A DNA stretch of 64,000 nt from DATBRC01 sp036560485 (GCA_036560485.1 DATBRC010000020.1:62001-126000), one strand, 5' to 3'; shown: positions 17,746 through 27,000, counted from the stretch's first letter. The notes: generated from the letters alone by a model not told the origin. Translations and numbers: made by a program.

Positions 17746-17994
17746 TTACTTTTCTGTTAGAGCAATGTGATTGTCTATTTCTATTTTCGCCACTTCAATC
17801 CCGGCGTCGCATGCGGTTGCGGCGCTTATATATCCGCCTAGGGTTTCTCTTCTGGAAATCGAGTTTCCTACAGATGTAATTGCCTGGTCGCCGATTTTTG
17901 AAATCTGATATTTGAAGTCCCAAAGGTCTTCATGGTCTTTTATGGGCGTCACGACAATTTGATAACCGCGGTATTCCTCAGTTTTGGTTTCCAT
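17746..17994 (-). CDS. Small hypothetical protein, 82 residues
   Basis: I do not recognise a named family. The product (METKTEEYRGYQI...) looks like a compact alpha/beta protein: a strand pair ('YRGYQIVVTPIKD', 'LWDFKYQISKIG') and a C-terminal helix ('AATACDAGIEVAKIEIDN'). GGAG sits 6 bases before the ATG, a good reason to accept it as real. It stands alone, divergent from the guanidine-importer leader that begins near 18128. No signal peptide or membrane segment is visible. Confidence 0.7.
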   Translation of the reverse strand: METKTEEYRGYQIVVTPIKDHEDLWDFKYQISKIGDQAITSVGNSISRRETLGGYISAATACDAGIEVAKIEIDNHIALTEK

Positions 17995-18132
17995 ACGTTT
18001 CTCCGTTCAATTTGGAAGGTCTTGTTGGCCACTCTTTTCTTCCTCATCTCTCATTGTATTGGTTATCAGTTTCCGGTTATTGAGAGTTATCCGACAAACG
18101 AACACGAAAAACAAATACGAAAGGACAAATTC

Positions 18133-18145
18133 GGTGCGTTCAGCA
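18133..18145 (+). promoter_or_regulatory. Candidate upstream activator dyad (GTGC-N5-GCAC)
   Basis: The dyad GTGC-N5-GCAC lies 107 bases before the sigma-54 promoter at 18240. A matching dyad lies 106 bases before the sigma-54 promoter at 29702. Distance and conservation fit an enhancer for a sigma-54 activator. The half-site order differs from classical NtrC sites, so the activator is not named. Confidence 0.5.
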
Positions 18146-18239
18146 CAGAAACAGGGCGACGCCGAACCCGGATATCGGCACTTTCTCATGCTTTACGCCA
18201 AATTTTGCAAAAAAATGCGACGCATTGATGCGAAATGCC

Positions 18240-18255
18240 TGGCACAGATAATGCA
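18240..18255 (+). promoter_or_regulatory. Sigma-54 promoter for the guanidine binding-protein gene
   Basis: TGGCACAGATAATGCA matches the -24/-12 consensus TGGCAC-N5-TTGCA with one departure, and the GG and GC are in correct register. The expected transcription start is near 18266, leaving a leader of about 60 bases. Sigma-54 control fits a nitrogen-acquisition gene. Confidence 0.8.
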
Positions 18256-18269
18256 TTTCTAAGCGGACA

Positions 18270-18297
18270 GTATTATTTTTTTTAAACTTAGTAATAC
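18270..18297 (+). promoter_or_regulatory. NikR-type operator, copy A (GTATTA-N16-TAATAC)
   Basis: A perfect 6-16-6 inverted repeat, GTATTA at 18270-18275 and TAATAC at 18292-18297, begins about four bases after the predicted transcription start. Spacing equals that of the E. coli NikR operator GTATGA-N16-TCATAC. A NikR-like regulator is encoded at 21684-22139. Position suggests repression. Confidence 0.75.
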
Positions 18298-18326
18298 GGA
18301 CACTAACCGCTTGAAAGGAGTTTTTC

Positions 18327-19331
18327 ATGAAACACAGTCGTTCAAAGAACGCGATCCGGCACTTGATCTCCAAGGCCATCTTGACCGTCTTGGCGGTCGG
18401 TTGTTCTCTAACAGCTCATGCAGCCGAGCCTCTTAAAATTGGTTATAGCGATTGGCCTGGCTGGGTTGCGTGGCAAGTGGCAATTGACAAGGGCTGGTTC
18501 AAGGAAGCCGGCGTGGACGTCAAGTTTGAGTGGTTCGATTACTCCGCATCGATGGATGCCTACGCCGCCGGCAAAATCGATGCCGTTCTGATGGCCAACG
18601 GCGATGCGCTTGTGACAGGGTCCGGCGGCGCGAAGAGCGCAATGATCCTGATCACCGACTATAGTAACGGGAACGACATGATCATTGCCAAACCTGGCAT
18701 CAAATCGCTGACAGACCTGAAGGGTAAAAAAGTCGCGCTCGAAGTCGGTGTGGTTGAGCATTTACTTTTGCGCACCGGCATGCAGAAGGCTGGCATGAAA
18801 GCGGGCGACATCAACATCGTCAATACCAAAACGAACGAGGTTCCACAGGTGTTGGCTTCGAACGATATATCAGCAATAGGAGCATGGGAACCGATTGCAG
18901 GACAAGCAAGAAAAGCTGCCCCCGGATCAAAAGCCATTTACACCTCGGCTGACGTGCCGGGCCTGATTTACGATGTGCTGGCAGTTAACCCGGCCAGCGT
19001 GAAAGCACACCGCGATGAGTGGCAGAAGATTGTGAAGTTATGGGACAAGGTCGTCGCCTATATTGAAGATCCGAAAACACAACCGGATGCAGTCAGTATC
19101 ATGGCAGCACGTTCAGGCGTCAGCCCCGCTGAATACCTGCCGCTGCTCAAAGGCACGAAACTGCTATCGCTCGAAGAAGGCAAAAAAGCGTATGTGAAAG
19201 CATCCGGCTATCAATCGCTGTATGGCTCATCTGAAGTCGCCAACACTTTTAACTGGTACAACAAAGTGTATGCGGTGAGCCAAAAGGTTGATAGCTATAT
19301 TGATCCATCGTTTACCAACAACGCAAAGTGA
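18327..19331 (+). CDS. Guanidine/urea-type ABC importer, periplasmic binding protein
   Basis: A 334-residue NitT/TauT-type binding protein, of the group annotated as the periplasmic component of the urea-carboxylase region. A Sec signal peptide ends at about residue 32 (LTAHA-AEP), followed by 'LKIGYSDWPGWVAWQVAIDKGWFKEAGVDVKF', the typical start of the two-lobed domain. AAAGGAG stands 8 bases before the ATG. The permease and ATPase genes follow, and the downstream genes degrade guanidine, so guanidine is the likely cargo. A sigma-54 promoter and a NikR-type dyad precede it. A terminator hairpin after it would allow excess binding protein over permease. Its leader and signal peptide are nearly duplicated at 29789. 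Confidence 0.9.
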   Translation: MKHSRSKNAIRHLISKAILTVLAVGCSLTAHAAEPLKIGYSDWPGWVAWQVAIDKGWFKEAGVDVKFEWFDYSASMDAYAAGKIDAVLMANGDALVTGSGGAKSAMILITDYSNGNDMIIAKPGIKSLTDLKGKKVALEVGVVEHLLLRTGMQKAGMKAGDINIVNTKTNEVPQVLASNDISAIGAWEPIAGQARKAAPGSKAIYTSADVPGLIYDVLAVNPASVKAHRDEWQKIVKLWDKVVAYIEDPKTQPDAVSIMAARSGVSPAEYLPLLKGTKLLSLEEGKKAYVKASGYQSLYGSSEVANTFNWYNKVYAVSQKVDSYIDPSFTNNAK

Positions 19332-19384
19332 TCTTCTGAAGGTGAAAATCAACTGAACCCGTTGAACAATTCGGTTGATCCAAT

Positions 19385-19428
19385 CGCCGGGATGCCTGCG
19401 CAAGTTTACGGAGCAGCCCGGCGCTTTT
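19385..19428 (+). terminator. Terminator or attenuator after the binding-protein gene
   Basis: CGCCGGG (19385-19391) pairs with CCCGGCG (19417-19423); the 25-nt loop has an inner CTGC/GCAG pair, and CTTTTATT follows. It lies between the binding-protein and permease genes, consistent with separate or differential expression. Confidence 0.7.
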
Positions 19429-19485
19429 ATTGATTCAGCAGCTGCACGATCATGGATGCGATGAATGTCAGCGTAGTAAATAAAT

Positions 19486-19504
19486 TGGTGCAGGCTTTGC
19501 ACCA
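19486..19504 (+). promoter_or_regulatory. Dyad TGGTGCA-N5-TGCACCA upstream of the permease promoter
   Basis: A perfect 7-bp inverted repeat lies 123 bases before the sigma-54 promoter at 19609. This is similar in place and core (GGTGC...GCACC) to the dyads at 18133 and 29596. It may be an activator site or an RNA hairpin. Confidence 0.45.
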
Positions 19505-19608
19505 GTTTTGCACACCTCATTTATGCACATGTCGATCTCTCATGCACTGCCATTTGTTTTTTCTTTAAAAACAAAGTCTTAAAAAATTACGCAGCATAGC
19601 CCTCAACT

Positions 19609-19624
19609 TGGCATCATTATTGCT
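19609..19624 (+). promoter_or_regulatory. Sigma-54 promoter for the permease-ATPase-regulator genes
   Basis: TGGCATCATTATTGCT carries the GG (-24) and TTGC (-12) elements at exact sigma-54 spacing. It is 134 bases before the permease ATG. The NikR-type dyad follows directly. Confidence 0.78.
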
Positions 19625-19631
19625 AACAACA

Positions 19632-19659
19632 GTATTACGATTTTTAAATTTAGTAATAT
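19632..19659 (+). promoter_or_regulatory. NikR-type operator, copy B (GTATTA-N16-TAATAT)
   Basis: GTATTA at 19632-19637 and TAATAT at 19654-19659 are separated by 16 bases, a single mismatch from the perfect dyad at 18270. It overlaps the predicted start site of the sigma-54 promoter at 19609. Confidence 0.7.
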
Positions 19660-19757
19660 TAAAGCGTAGGCATATCGATGAAAAACAAGTTGGCAATGGC
19701 GTTACGCGATCTCGTGGCCCGGCCTGTGCAAGCAGCATCAATCGAAGGACTGATGTG

Positions 19758-20711
19758 ATGTCAGCATTGAACACGCAATCGCTATTTCATTCCCAGCGAA
19801 ACCTGCTGCTGTGGCTCGGCTCGTTCCTGTTGCCGCTTGCTATCTGGTGCATCATCAGCTATGTGCCCTTCGTATGGCATCCCAAGGTCGAGGTATCCAA
19901 TCCGGGCGGCGTCGATTATTTTCAACCCGGCATGCTGGTAGATCAAGCAGTATTCAAGGAAGAGACCGACAATCTGAAAAAAAGTGGCGGACAACTCCCG
20001 CAAGGTAAGCCCGCCAATCCGATTTACTTGCCGGAGCCGCTACAGGTAGCAAAAGCATTTTACGTCGCGTTCAAGACGCCACCGGTACAGAAAGACGGCT
20101 TGTGGTTGCATCAAAGCCTTTGGCAAAGCATTCAAGTAATCTTCTGGGGATTCTTCATTTCCTCACTGATCGGTGTGCCGTTAGGTATTCTGTGTGGCAC
20201 CTATCCTGCAATGGCACGTTTGTCAGAGCCATTCATTGAATTTTTCCGCTACCTTCCGGCACCTGCATTCGGCGCTTTGGCGGTCGCCATTCTAGGGATT
20301 TATGACGGGCCGAAGATTGCGATCATTGTCATCGGCACGCTGTTCCAGCAAATCCTGATCATCGCCAATACTGCACGCAAGCTGGAATACAGCTTGATCG
20401 AAGCGGCGATGACCCTTGGCACCAAATCGAAACGGCTGCTCACACGTGTCGTGATCCCCGGCATCCTGCCCGACCTGTATCGCGACCAACGCATATTGCT
20501 GGGATGGGCCTGGACTTACCTGATCGTTGCCGAATTGATCGGCACCAGTTCCGGCATCACGTGGTACATCACGCAGCAGGCACGCTACCAGCATTTCGAA
20601 AATGTCTACGCTGCGATCATCCTGATCGGCATCATTGGATTTGGGTCGGATTGGTTGTTGGCGAAGCTGGGCCGCCGCCTCTTCCCATGGGATAACAAGA
20701 GCAGAACATGA
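19758..20711 (+). CDS. ABC importer permease (NitT/TauT type), guanidine locus
   Basis: A 317-residue inner-membrane permease. After an N-terminal helix (about 13-35) there is an unusually long periplasmic-looking insert (about 36-120), then the core of five helices. The core contains the EAA-type loop 'EYSLIEAAMTLGTKSKRLLTRVVIPGILPDL'. The start at 19758 has GAAGGA upstream; the longer frame to 19608 overlaps the promoter and is rejected. It pairs with the ATPase gene 21 bases downstream and the upstream binding protein to form the importer. The extended N-terminal region is seen in permeases of the urea/guanidine carboxylase group. Confidence 0.92.
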   Translation: MSALNTQSLFHSQRNLLLWLGSFLLPLAIWCIISYVPFVWHPKVEVSNPGGVDYFQPGMLVDQAVFKEETDNLKKSGGQLPQGKPANPIYLPEPLQVAKAFYVAFKTPPVQKDGLWLHQSLWQSIQVIFWGFFISSLIGVPLGILCGTYPAMARLSEPFIEFFRYLPAPAFGALAVAILGIYDGPKIAIIVIGTLFQQILIIANTARKLEYSLIEAAMTLGTKSKRLLTRVVIPGILPDLYRDQRILLGWAWTYLIVAELIGTSSGITWYITQQARYQHFENVYAAIILIGIIGFGSDWLLAKLGRRLFPWDNKSRT

Positions 20712-20732
20712 TTCTTCGTAAAAAGGAAAAAC

Positions 20733-21647
20733 ATGAAATCGAATGATGCTCCCCTTGCCTACCTGCAGCAGTCCGATGCAGTGCGTGAACGTTTTGCACG
20801 GATCAAGCAACGCGAGGTCGTGCTTGAAGTGAGCAACTTGCACAAGAACTTCAAATCGCCGACTGGCGAAGTCGCTGCGCTGCGCGATATCAACGTCAAA
20901 ATTCATCGGCGTGAATTTGTTTGCGTGATTGGTCCATCCGGCTGCGGAAAATCAACACTCGCGCGCATCCTGGCGGGACTCGAATCGCATAGCGCCGGAG
21001 AAGTTCTGCTCGATGGCAAACCTGCCAAAGGACCGGGGCCCGATCGGGGCATGGTGTTTCAAGGCTACACGCTTTTCCCGTGGCTCACGGTCAAGAAGAA
21101 TGTGATGTTCGGCCTTGAAATGAACAACGCCGGCAAGGACCAAGCCGAGCAAGATGCAATGCTGTGGCTGGAACTGATCGGGCTGACGCGATTTGCCGAT
21201 TCCTATCCGCATCAGCTTTCCGGCGGCATGAAGCAACGCGTCGCGATTGCCCGCGCATTGGCCAATCGTCCGCGCATCCTGTTGATGGATGAGCCGTTTG
21301 GTGCACTCGATGCGCAGACACGTGCCAAGATGCAGGCGCACCTGATCGAGATCTGGCGCAACATCGATATTACCGTCGTGTTCATTACCCATGATCTCGA
21401 CGAAGCGATTTACCTGGCCGATCGGATTCTCGTACTAAAACCGCATCCGGGCGAAGTCGCCGAGTTTATCGAAGTGCCGGTTCCGCGCCCGAGACACCCG
21501 GAGCAATTCACATCGCCGGAATTCCGCGCCGTACGCTCGCGCCTGGAAGAATTGATCCATCCGCCGGCGATCGAGAAAGATCCGGATGAGGAACAAGTCA
21601 ATCCGCACATCATCCGGTTTACCACGGTTGAAGATAACGTTGAATAA
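20733..21647 (+). CDS. ABC importer ATPase (NitT/TauT type), guanidine locus
   Basis: A 304-residue nucleotide-binding subunit with all ABC motifs: Walker A GPSGCGKS (67-74), Q-loop 'MVFQGYTLFPWLT' (107-119), signature LSGGMKQ (162-168), Walker B LLMDEP (183-188), and the switch His in 'VFITHDLDEA'. An N-terminal extension of about 30 residues and a charged C-terminal tail flank the domain. It should power uptake by the neighbouring permease. The NikR-like gene follows after 36 bases and is probably in the same transcript. Confidence 0.95.
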   Translation: MKSNDAPLAYLQQSDAVRERFARIKQREVVLEVSNLHKNFKSPTGEVAALRDINVKIHRREFVCVIGPSGCGKSTLARILAGLESHSAGEVLLDGKPAKGPGPDRGMVFQGYTLFPWLTVKKNVMFGLEMNNAGKDQAEQDAMLWLELIGLTRFADSYPHQLSGGMKQRVAIARALANRPRILLMDEPFGALDAQTRAKMQAHLIEIWRNIDITVVFITHDLDEAIYLADRILVLKPHPGEVAEFIEVPVPRPRHPEQFTSPEFRAVRSRLEELIHPPAIEKDPDEEQVNPHIIRFTTVEDNVE

Positions 21648-21683
21648 ATTGAACACAAGAAGATATTCGAGGAGAACACCAAT

Positions 21684-22139
21684 ATGTACCATCCCGCAGA
21701 ACGTATTCCCAAACTGGTTGGGCGCATCAGCATCTCGCTCGATCAGGATTTGCTTTCCGAACTGGATTGGATGGTGCAGCAACGCGGTTACGAAAGCCGC
21801 TCGCAAGCAATCAGCGACATGGTCAATCATCAGCTCGTCGAGCATAAAAGGCAGCTTGGCAACAGCGTGATGGCCGGCACGATTACGCTTTTTTATGAAC
21901 GGCATACACGCGGCTTGCAAAAGAAACTGGCGGACTTGCAGTATCAGCATATCGATGTCGTCATCAGCTCGTTGCATGTACATCTGGCGGAAGACAAGAT
22001 CATGGAAGTCTTGCTGGTACAAGGACCTGCGCAGCAGCTGCAAGCCATCAACGATTCCATGGCGATCATCAAGGGCGTCATTACTTGCAGGATTCAGTTG
22101 ATGGCTGCGGTGATGCCGCCGCTGGTGGCAGGATCGTGA
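21684..22139 (+). CDS. NikR-like ribbon-helix-helix regulator with altered metal site
   Basis: A 151-residue protein with a ribbon-helix-helix DNA-binding domain (12-55: 'RISISLDQDLLSELDWMVQQ', 'GYESRSQAI') and an ACT-like C-terminal domain, as in NikR. Aligned by eye to E. coli NikR, the paired ligands of the LHVH motif are kept (His98 and His100). The ligand equivalent to His76 is Tyr87, and the Cys95 equivalent is Ile106, although His89 is near. Nickel binding of the classical square-planar kind is therefore unlikely. GAGGAG precedes the ATG. Three dyads with NikR-type spacing (18270, 19632, 29732) are its probable operators. The signal it senses is unknown; guanidine, ammonium status or another metal are options. 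Confidence 0.88.
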   Translation: MYHPAERIPKLVGRISISLDQDLLSELDWMVQQRGYESRSQAISDMVNHQLVEHKRQLGNSVMAGTITLFYERHTRGLQKKLADLQYQHIDVVISSLHVHLAEDKIMEVLLVQGPAQQLQAINDSMAIIKGVITCRIQLMAAVMPPLVAGS

Positions 22140-22211
22140 TGCTCACATTGATTTTTATCGAAGTTTGTACCTGGGAGATAGATAACGTTGAAAATTACTG
22201 AAGATTCCGCA

Positions 22212-22303
22212 CGTCGTCCCAGCGCACGCTGGGATCCAGTGGCGTTGATTGTATAGCGATGGTTGCTAAACGACTCTGGGTTCCAGAGTGCGCTGGAACG
22301 ACG
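22212..22303. repeat. REP-like inverted repeat, copy 2
   Basis: Arms at 22212-22239 and 22276-22303 are inverted copies of the same family as copy 1, with CCCAGCG-type hairpin cores and CGTCGT/ACGACG outer ends. It separates the NikR-like gene from the riboswitch. Confidence 0.88.
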
Positions 22304-22394
22304 AGAAAAAACTGGATGGCATTGTAAATATCAACAAAATACTTTGAATTGGACACATTACGAGAGATAAGCATCTCATATTGAGAATGAGCAT

Positions 22395-22513
22395 GGAAGC
22401 TAGGGTTCCGGTCGCAGCAAGGTAAGCATGCGATGCCTGGTCCGAGAGCGTCCGGCCTTGGCGACGTCACACACGTCAAGGTTACACGGCGGGATAAAAG
22501 CCCGGGAGACCAA
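22395..22513 (+). ncRNA. Guanidine-I riboswitch (ykkC class)
   Basis: The conserved blocks of the ykkC/guanidine-I aptamer are readable in order: CTAGGGTTCCGG (22400-22411), GGTCCGAGAG (22439-22448), and ACACGGCGGG followed by ATAAAAGCCCGGGAGAC (22484-22510). It is located directly upstream of the carboxyguanidine deiminase genes. The class binds guanidinium and usually turns expression on. This is a direct sign that the following operon handles guanidine and not mainly urea. Exact ends would need a covariance-model search. Confidence 0.93.
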
Positions 22514-22567
22514 TGCGCGATGAGCTTGTTTTAAAACTTGCTGCGCGCCTCTCGACTTTTATTTTTT
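22504..22567 (+). terminator. Candidate riboswitch attenuator hairpin
   Basis: GAGA (22506-22509, inside the aptamer's 3' end) can pair with TCTC (22550-22553), GCGCG (22515-22519) with CGCGC (22544-22548), and AGC with GCT nearer the GTTTTAAAAC loop. A U-rich run at 22557-22567 follows. Because the base of this imperfect stem uses aptamer nucleotides, ligand binding would block it, giving an ON switch. Pairing was done by eye. Confidence 0.55.
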
Positions 22568-22578
22568 CTGGAGCTGAC

Positions 22579-23361
22579 ATGCATACTGAGAACGCGCAAC
22601 CAACACTTGATATTCCGGACTTCTCCGCCGAATTCGCGCCTGACGTCGCACGCGACAAGGTAATCTGGACCGAACTCGTCCCCGGCGGCGGCCACTGGTC
22701 GTACCGCGTCAAGCGCGGCACGACCTTGCGCTTTGTCGATCTCGAAGGCGGCGCCAATGTGTCCGTGCTGCTGTATCGCGCGGATGAACGGCATGAGCGG
22801 CTGAATATTCCCGACACATTGAAAGCACAACATACCGCTCACCTCACGACGGGCAACGTACTGTATTCGGACATGGGCCGCATTCTCGCGGCAATCAGCA
22901 AGGACACCGTCTGCTGGCACGATCCGCTGTGCGGCCTGTCCGACGCAGCCAACATCCAGCGCAAATATGGCGATCGCCGTTACCAAGAGCATCGCAACGC
23001 AATGCACCGCAACGGCAAGGACAGCCTGCTGATTGAAATCGGCAAATGGGGATTGAGCATTCGCGATCTGGTGCCTAACGTTAACCTGTTTTCCAAAGTG
23101 ATCGTGGACGACGATGGCATGTTCCAGTTCGTCTCGAACCATTCGAAAAAGAATGACCATGTCGAACTGCGGTTTGAGATGGAAACCCTGGTCGCCATTT
23201 CAACCGCACCGCACCCGCTCGATCCATCCGCCACCTATTCTCCCAAAAAAGTCGGCATCGTCGCATGGGACTCCGGCCCGGCATCGGTCAACGATCCATG
23301 CCGGCTGTCGTGCCCGGAAAACCAGCGCGGCTACTTTAATACTGAACTTGTCTACCGCTAA
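22579..23361 (+). CDS. Carboxyguanidine deiminase subunit (urea amidolyase-associated protein 1)
   Basis: A 260-residue protein of the family first called urea carboxylase-associated protein 1. Such proteins are now known to form, with protein 2, carboxyguanidine deiminase (CgdA/CgdB), which converts carboxyguanidine to allophanate and ammonia. Typical stretches are 'GGHWSYRVKRGTTLRFVDLEGGANVSVLLY', 'GNVLYSDMGRILAAI' and 'LVPNVNLFSKV'. The start at 22579 has GGAG 5 bases upstream; an ATG at 22513 lies inside the attenuator and is rejected. It is the first gene after the riboswitch and is 6 bases from its partner gene. The two subunits are homologous. Confidence 0.9.
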   Translation: MHTENAQPTLDIPDFSAEFAPDVARDKVIWTELVPGGGHWSYRVKRGTTLRFVDLEGGANVSVLLYRADERHERLNIPDTLKAQHTAHLTTGNVLYSDMGRILAAISKDTVCWHDPLCGLSDAANIQRKYGDRRYQEHRNAMHRNGKDSLLIEIGKWGLSIRDLVPNVNLFSKVIVDDDGMFQFVSNHSKKNDHVELRFEMETLVAISTAPHPLDPSATYSPKKVGIVAWDSGPASVNDPCRLSCPENQRGYFNTELVYR

Positions 23362-23367
23362 GAGGCC

Positions 23368-24018
23368 ATGATGAATACGCTCAAGGAAAGCACTCTCAAT
23401 CCAACTACAGCAATGTACGACCATCAGCAACCTGCGGGAGAGCCGTGGCTGCATACGATCATGCGCGGCCAGATTTTCCGCATCATCGACCTGGAAGGCA
23501 ATCAGGCGGTCGACACCATTTTCTACAACGCGGCTGACACGACTGAAAGTTATAGCGCCACCGATACGCTGCAGCATCAAGGCGGCATTTACCTGTCGAC
23601 AGGTTCGGTCCTGATGTCCAACCAGGGTAACCCGATGCTGACTATCATCGCCGACACCTGCGGACGGCACGATACGCTCGGTGGCGCGTGCGCTGCGGAG
23701 AGCAATACGGTGCGCTACGCTATCCAGAAAAAATTCATGCACAGCTGCCGCGACAATTACCTGCTGGCGCTCGGCTATGCGAACAATGGCATGGACAAGC
23801 GCGACATCGTCCCTAACATTAATTTTTTCATGAACGTTCCGGTTACCCCGCAAGGCGGATTGAAATTCGAAGACGGCTTGTCGGCACCAGGGAAATACGT
23901 TGAGATGCGTGCAGAAATGGATGTGCTCGTACTCGTGTCGAACTGTCCGCAATTGAACAATCCATGCAATGCCTATAACCCGACGCCGGTGCGCTTTGTG
24001 ATCTGGGATCAGGAATAA
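23368..24018 (+). CDS. Carboxyguanidine deiminase subunit (urea amidolyase-associated protein 2)
   Basis: A 216-residue homologue and partner of the preceding protein: 'GEPWLHTIMRGQIFRIIDLEGNQAVDTIFYNA', 'GSVLMSNQGNPMLTI', 'DIVPNINFFMNVPV', and several Cys residues ('ADTCGRHDTLGGACAAE', 'VSNCPQLNNPCN') likely belonging to the active site. It acts after the carboxylase, removing the imino nitrogen of carboxyguanidine. The gene starts with two ATG codons (23368, 23371) preceded by AGAGG. It is 5 bases before the carboxylase gene, so translation is probably coupled. Confidence 0.9.
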   Translation: MMNTLKESTLNPTTAMYDHQQPAGEPWLHTIMRGQIFRIIDLEGNQAVDTIFYNAADTTESYSATDTLQHQGGIYLSTGSVLMSNQGNPMLTIIADTCGRHDTLGGACAAESNTVRYAIQKKFMHSCRDNYLLALGYANNGMDKRDIVPNINFFMNVPVTPQGGLKFEDGLSAPGKYVEMRAEMDVLVLVSNCPQLNNPCNAYNPTPVRFVIWDQE

Positions 24019-24022
24019 AAAT

Positions 24023-27000
24023 ATGTACAAAAAAATTCTGATCGCGAATCGCGGAGAAATCGCCTGTCGCGTGATGCGGACTGCGCGCAAGATGGGGATC
24101 AAGACGGTCGCCATCTACTCGGAGGCCGATGTCGAATCGTTGCATGTACGGCTTGCAGATGAAGCAGTCTGCGTCGGCCCGGCGCCTGCGTCGGAAAGTT
24201 ACCTGTCTGCCGACAATGTGTTGAAGGCAGCGCTCTCGACCGGCGCGCAAGCGATTCACCCAGGCTATGGCTTCATGAGTGAGAACGCGGCATTTGCAGA
24301 GAGTTGTGCCGCTGCCGGAATCGATTTCATTGGACCGACACCTGATCAGATGCGCGCGTTTGGTTTGAAACACACTGCGCGCGAGCTGGCTCAGAAAGCC
24401 GATGTCCCTCTTCTGCCCGGCACAGGATTGCTGGCAGACGTCAGCGAAGCGTTAAAGGAAGCAGAACGCATCGGCTATCCCGTCATGTTGAAAAGCACGG
24501 CGGGCGGCGGCGGCATCGGCATGCGCCTGTGCCATCACGCAGGCGAACTGCAAGCAGCCTACGTGTCGGTCAAACATCTGTCGGAAAACAATTTCAAGAA
24601 CGGCGGCATTTATCTTGAAAAATTTGTCAGCCGCGCACGCCATGTCGAGGTGCAAATCTTCGGCGATGGAATGGGCAACGTCGTTTCCCTCGGTGAGCGC
24701 GATTGTTCTGTGCAACGGCGTAACCAGAAAGTCATTGAAGAAACACCGGCGCCCGGTCTGGATGATGCGACACGTTCTGCACTGGCCAAGACTGCGGTGC
24801 GTCTGGCTCAATCGCTCAATTATCTTTCCGCCGGCACGGTGGAATATGTGCTCGATGCCGACACCAAACAATTCTATTTTCTGGAAGTAAATACGCGGCT
24901 GCAAGTCGAGCATGGCGTGACGGAAGAAGTGTTCGGTGTCGATCTGGTCGAGTGGATGATCCGCGCTGCCGCAAAAAATTTGACACTGCCACCACAAAAT
25001 CAATTGATCCCGTCCGGCCACGCAATGCAGCTGCGTGTGTACGCCGAAGATCCTGCGAAGAATTTCCAACCTTCGTCAGGCGTGCTGACCGCAGCCGAAT
25101 TCGATTCGACTTTGCGCGTCGATACCTGGGTAGAACGCGGTGTGAATGTCAGTCCGTATTACGATCCGCTGCTGGCAAAGCTGATCGTCAAAACAGAGAA
25201 TCGCGCCGCGTCGGTTGCCGCGCTTAAAGCTGCACTCAAGACTACGCGTATCGATGGCATTGAAACCAATCTCGCTTATCTCGCATCGATTCTGGACTAT
25301 CCGACTTTTGCCGATGGACTGCAAATCACGCAGATGCTGGCGCACATGCCTTATCTGCCGCAAACCATCGATGTCATCGACGGCGGCATCCAGACCACCG
25401 TGCAGGATTATCCCGGCCGTCTCGGCTTGTGGGCTGTCGGCATTCCGCCATCCGGTCCGATGGATTCGTTTGCCCACCGTTATGCGAATCACCTGCTTGG
25501 CAACGAAGCCGACGTCGCCACTTTGGAAATGACCCTGCAGGGTGCGGTACTCTCATTCAACTGTGACACGGTGATCGCGCTGACCGGTGCGGACATGAAT
25601 GTCACGGCGACAGGCGAGCACGGCAAACGACACCTGAAGAATTGGCAAGCACATAGCATCTTCAAAGGCGAAACGCTCAGTTGCAGCAGCATTGTCGGCG
25701 CCGGTGTGCGCACCTATCTGGCTATTGCCGGTGGCATCGACACGCCACATTATCTGGGCAGCCGTTCCACCTTCACGCTCGGAAATTTCGGCGGTCATGG
25801 CGGACGCGCGATCCGTGCCGGCGATGTGATCAAGTTGCATGGTGCATCAAACCAACCGGTTATGCCACGTTCGCAAGACATTCCATCTTACGCGCATGAC
25901 TGGAAAATCGCCGTGCATTACGGTCCGCATGGCGCGCCGGATTTCTTTACCGACGACGACATCGACATGTTCTTTTCGACGGACTGGCAAGTGCATTTCA
26001 ATTCCAGCCGCACCGGTGTCCGCCTGATCGGACCCAAACCAAAATGGGCACGCACCGATGGCGGTGAAGCCGGGTTGCATCCGTCGAATATCCATGACAA
26101 TGCGTATGCGATCGGCTCCATCGATTTCACCGGCGACATGCCGGTCATCCTTGGTCCCGATGGTCCCAGCCTGGGTGGATTCGTGTGTCCGGCGGTAATT
26201 GTCTCGGCTGACTTGTGGAAGATTGGCCAGTTAAAGCCGGGCGATACTGTGCGCTTCATTCGTGTCGATGAAACACATGCAGCAAAGATGCGGACTGCAT
26301 TGGAAAACGTATTTGCACCAAACGAACCTGCAACGGCTCCACAGCCATTTGTGCTAAGCGATGCCGATGCGGTAAAAGGTGCATCGCCAATCGTTGGTCG
26401 AAGTGTGTGCGACCAAGGACTAGCATCTGAAATGCGCGTGACCTATCGACGTGCAGGAGACGATTATCTGCTGGTGGAATTCGGCAATCTGGTTCTCGAT
26501 ATCAACCTGCGGTTCCGTGTGCACGCGTTGATGCAGGCAATCGAAACAGCAAACGTCACAGGCATCATCGACTTGACCCCAGGCATCCGTTCGCTGCAGG
26601 TGCATTTCGACCATCGCATTCTGCAATCACGCAAACTCGAAGCATTGATCGATCAGCTGTTGACTACCTTGCCGCCCATCGAAGACATGATCGTCCCATC
26701 GCGTATCGTGCACTTGCCGCTTGCATGGGATGACTCGCAAACGCGTTTGGCGATCCAGAAATATCAAACCACCGTCCGGCCTGATGCGCCGTGGTGCCCA
26801 AGCAATATCGAATTCATCCGCCGCATCAACGGATTGAATTCGATCGACGATGTGTATAACGTCGTCTTCAATGCACGATACATGGTGCTAGGTTTGGGCG
26901 ACGTTTATCTTGGCGCGCCGGTCGCCACACCAGTCGATCCACGCCATCGTCTGGTGACAACCAAATATAACCCGGCCCGCACCTGGACGCCGGAAAATGC

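Noticed and set aside
19486..19501. TGGTGCAGGCTTTGCA read as a sigma-54 promoter
   Set aside because: It fits the spacing, but it is half of a perfect inverted repeat, and a better sigma-54 match with the shared downstream dyad occurs at 19609. I kept it as a possible activator site or hairpin.
19608..19757. Longer permease reading frame starting at 19608
   Set aside because: It would cover the sigma-54 promoter and operator; the ATG at 19758 has a good ribosome binding site and a proper membrane start.
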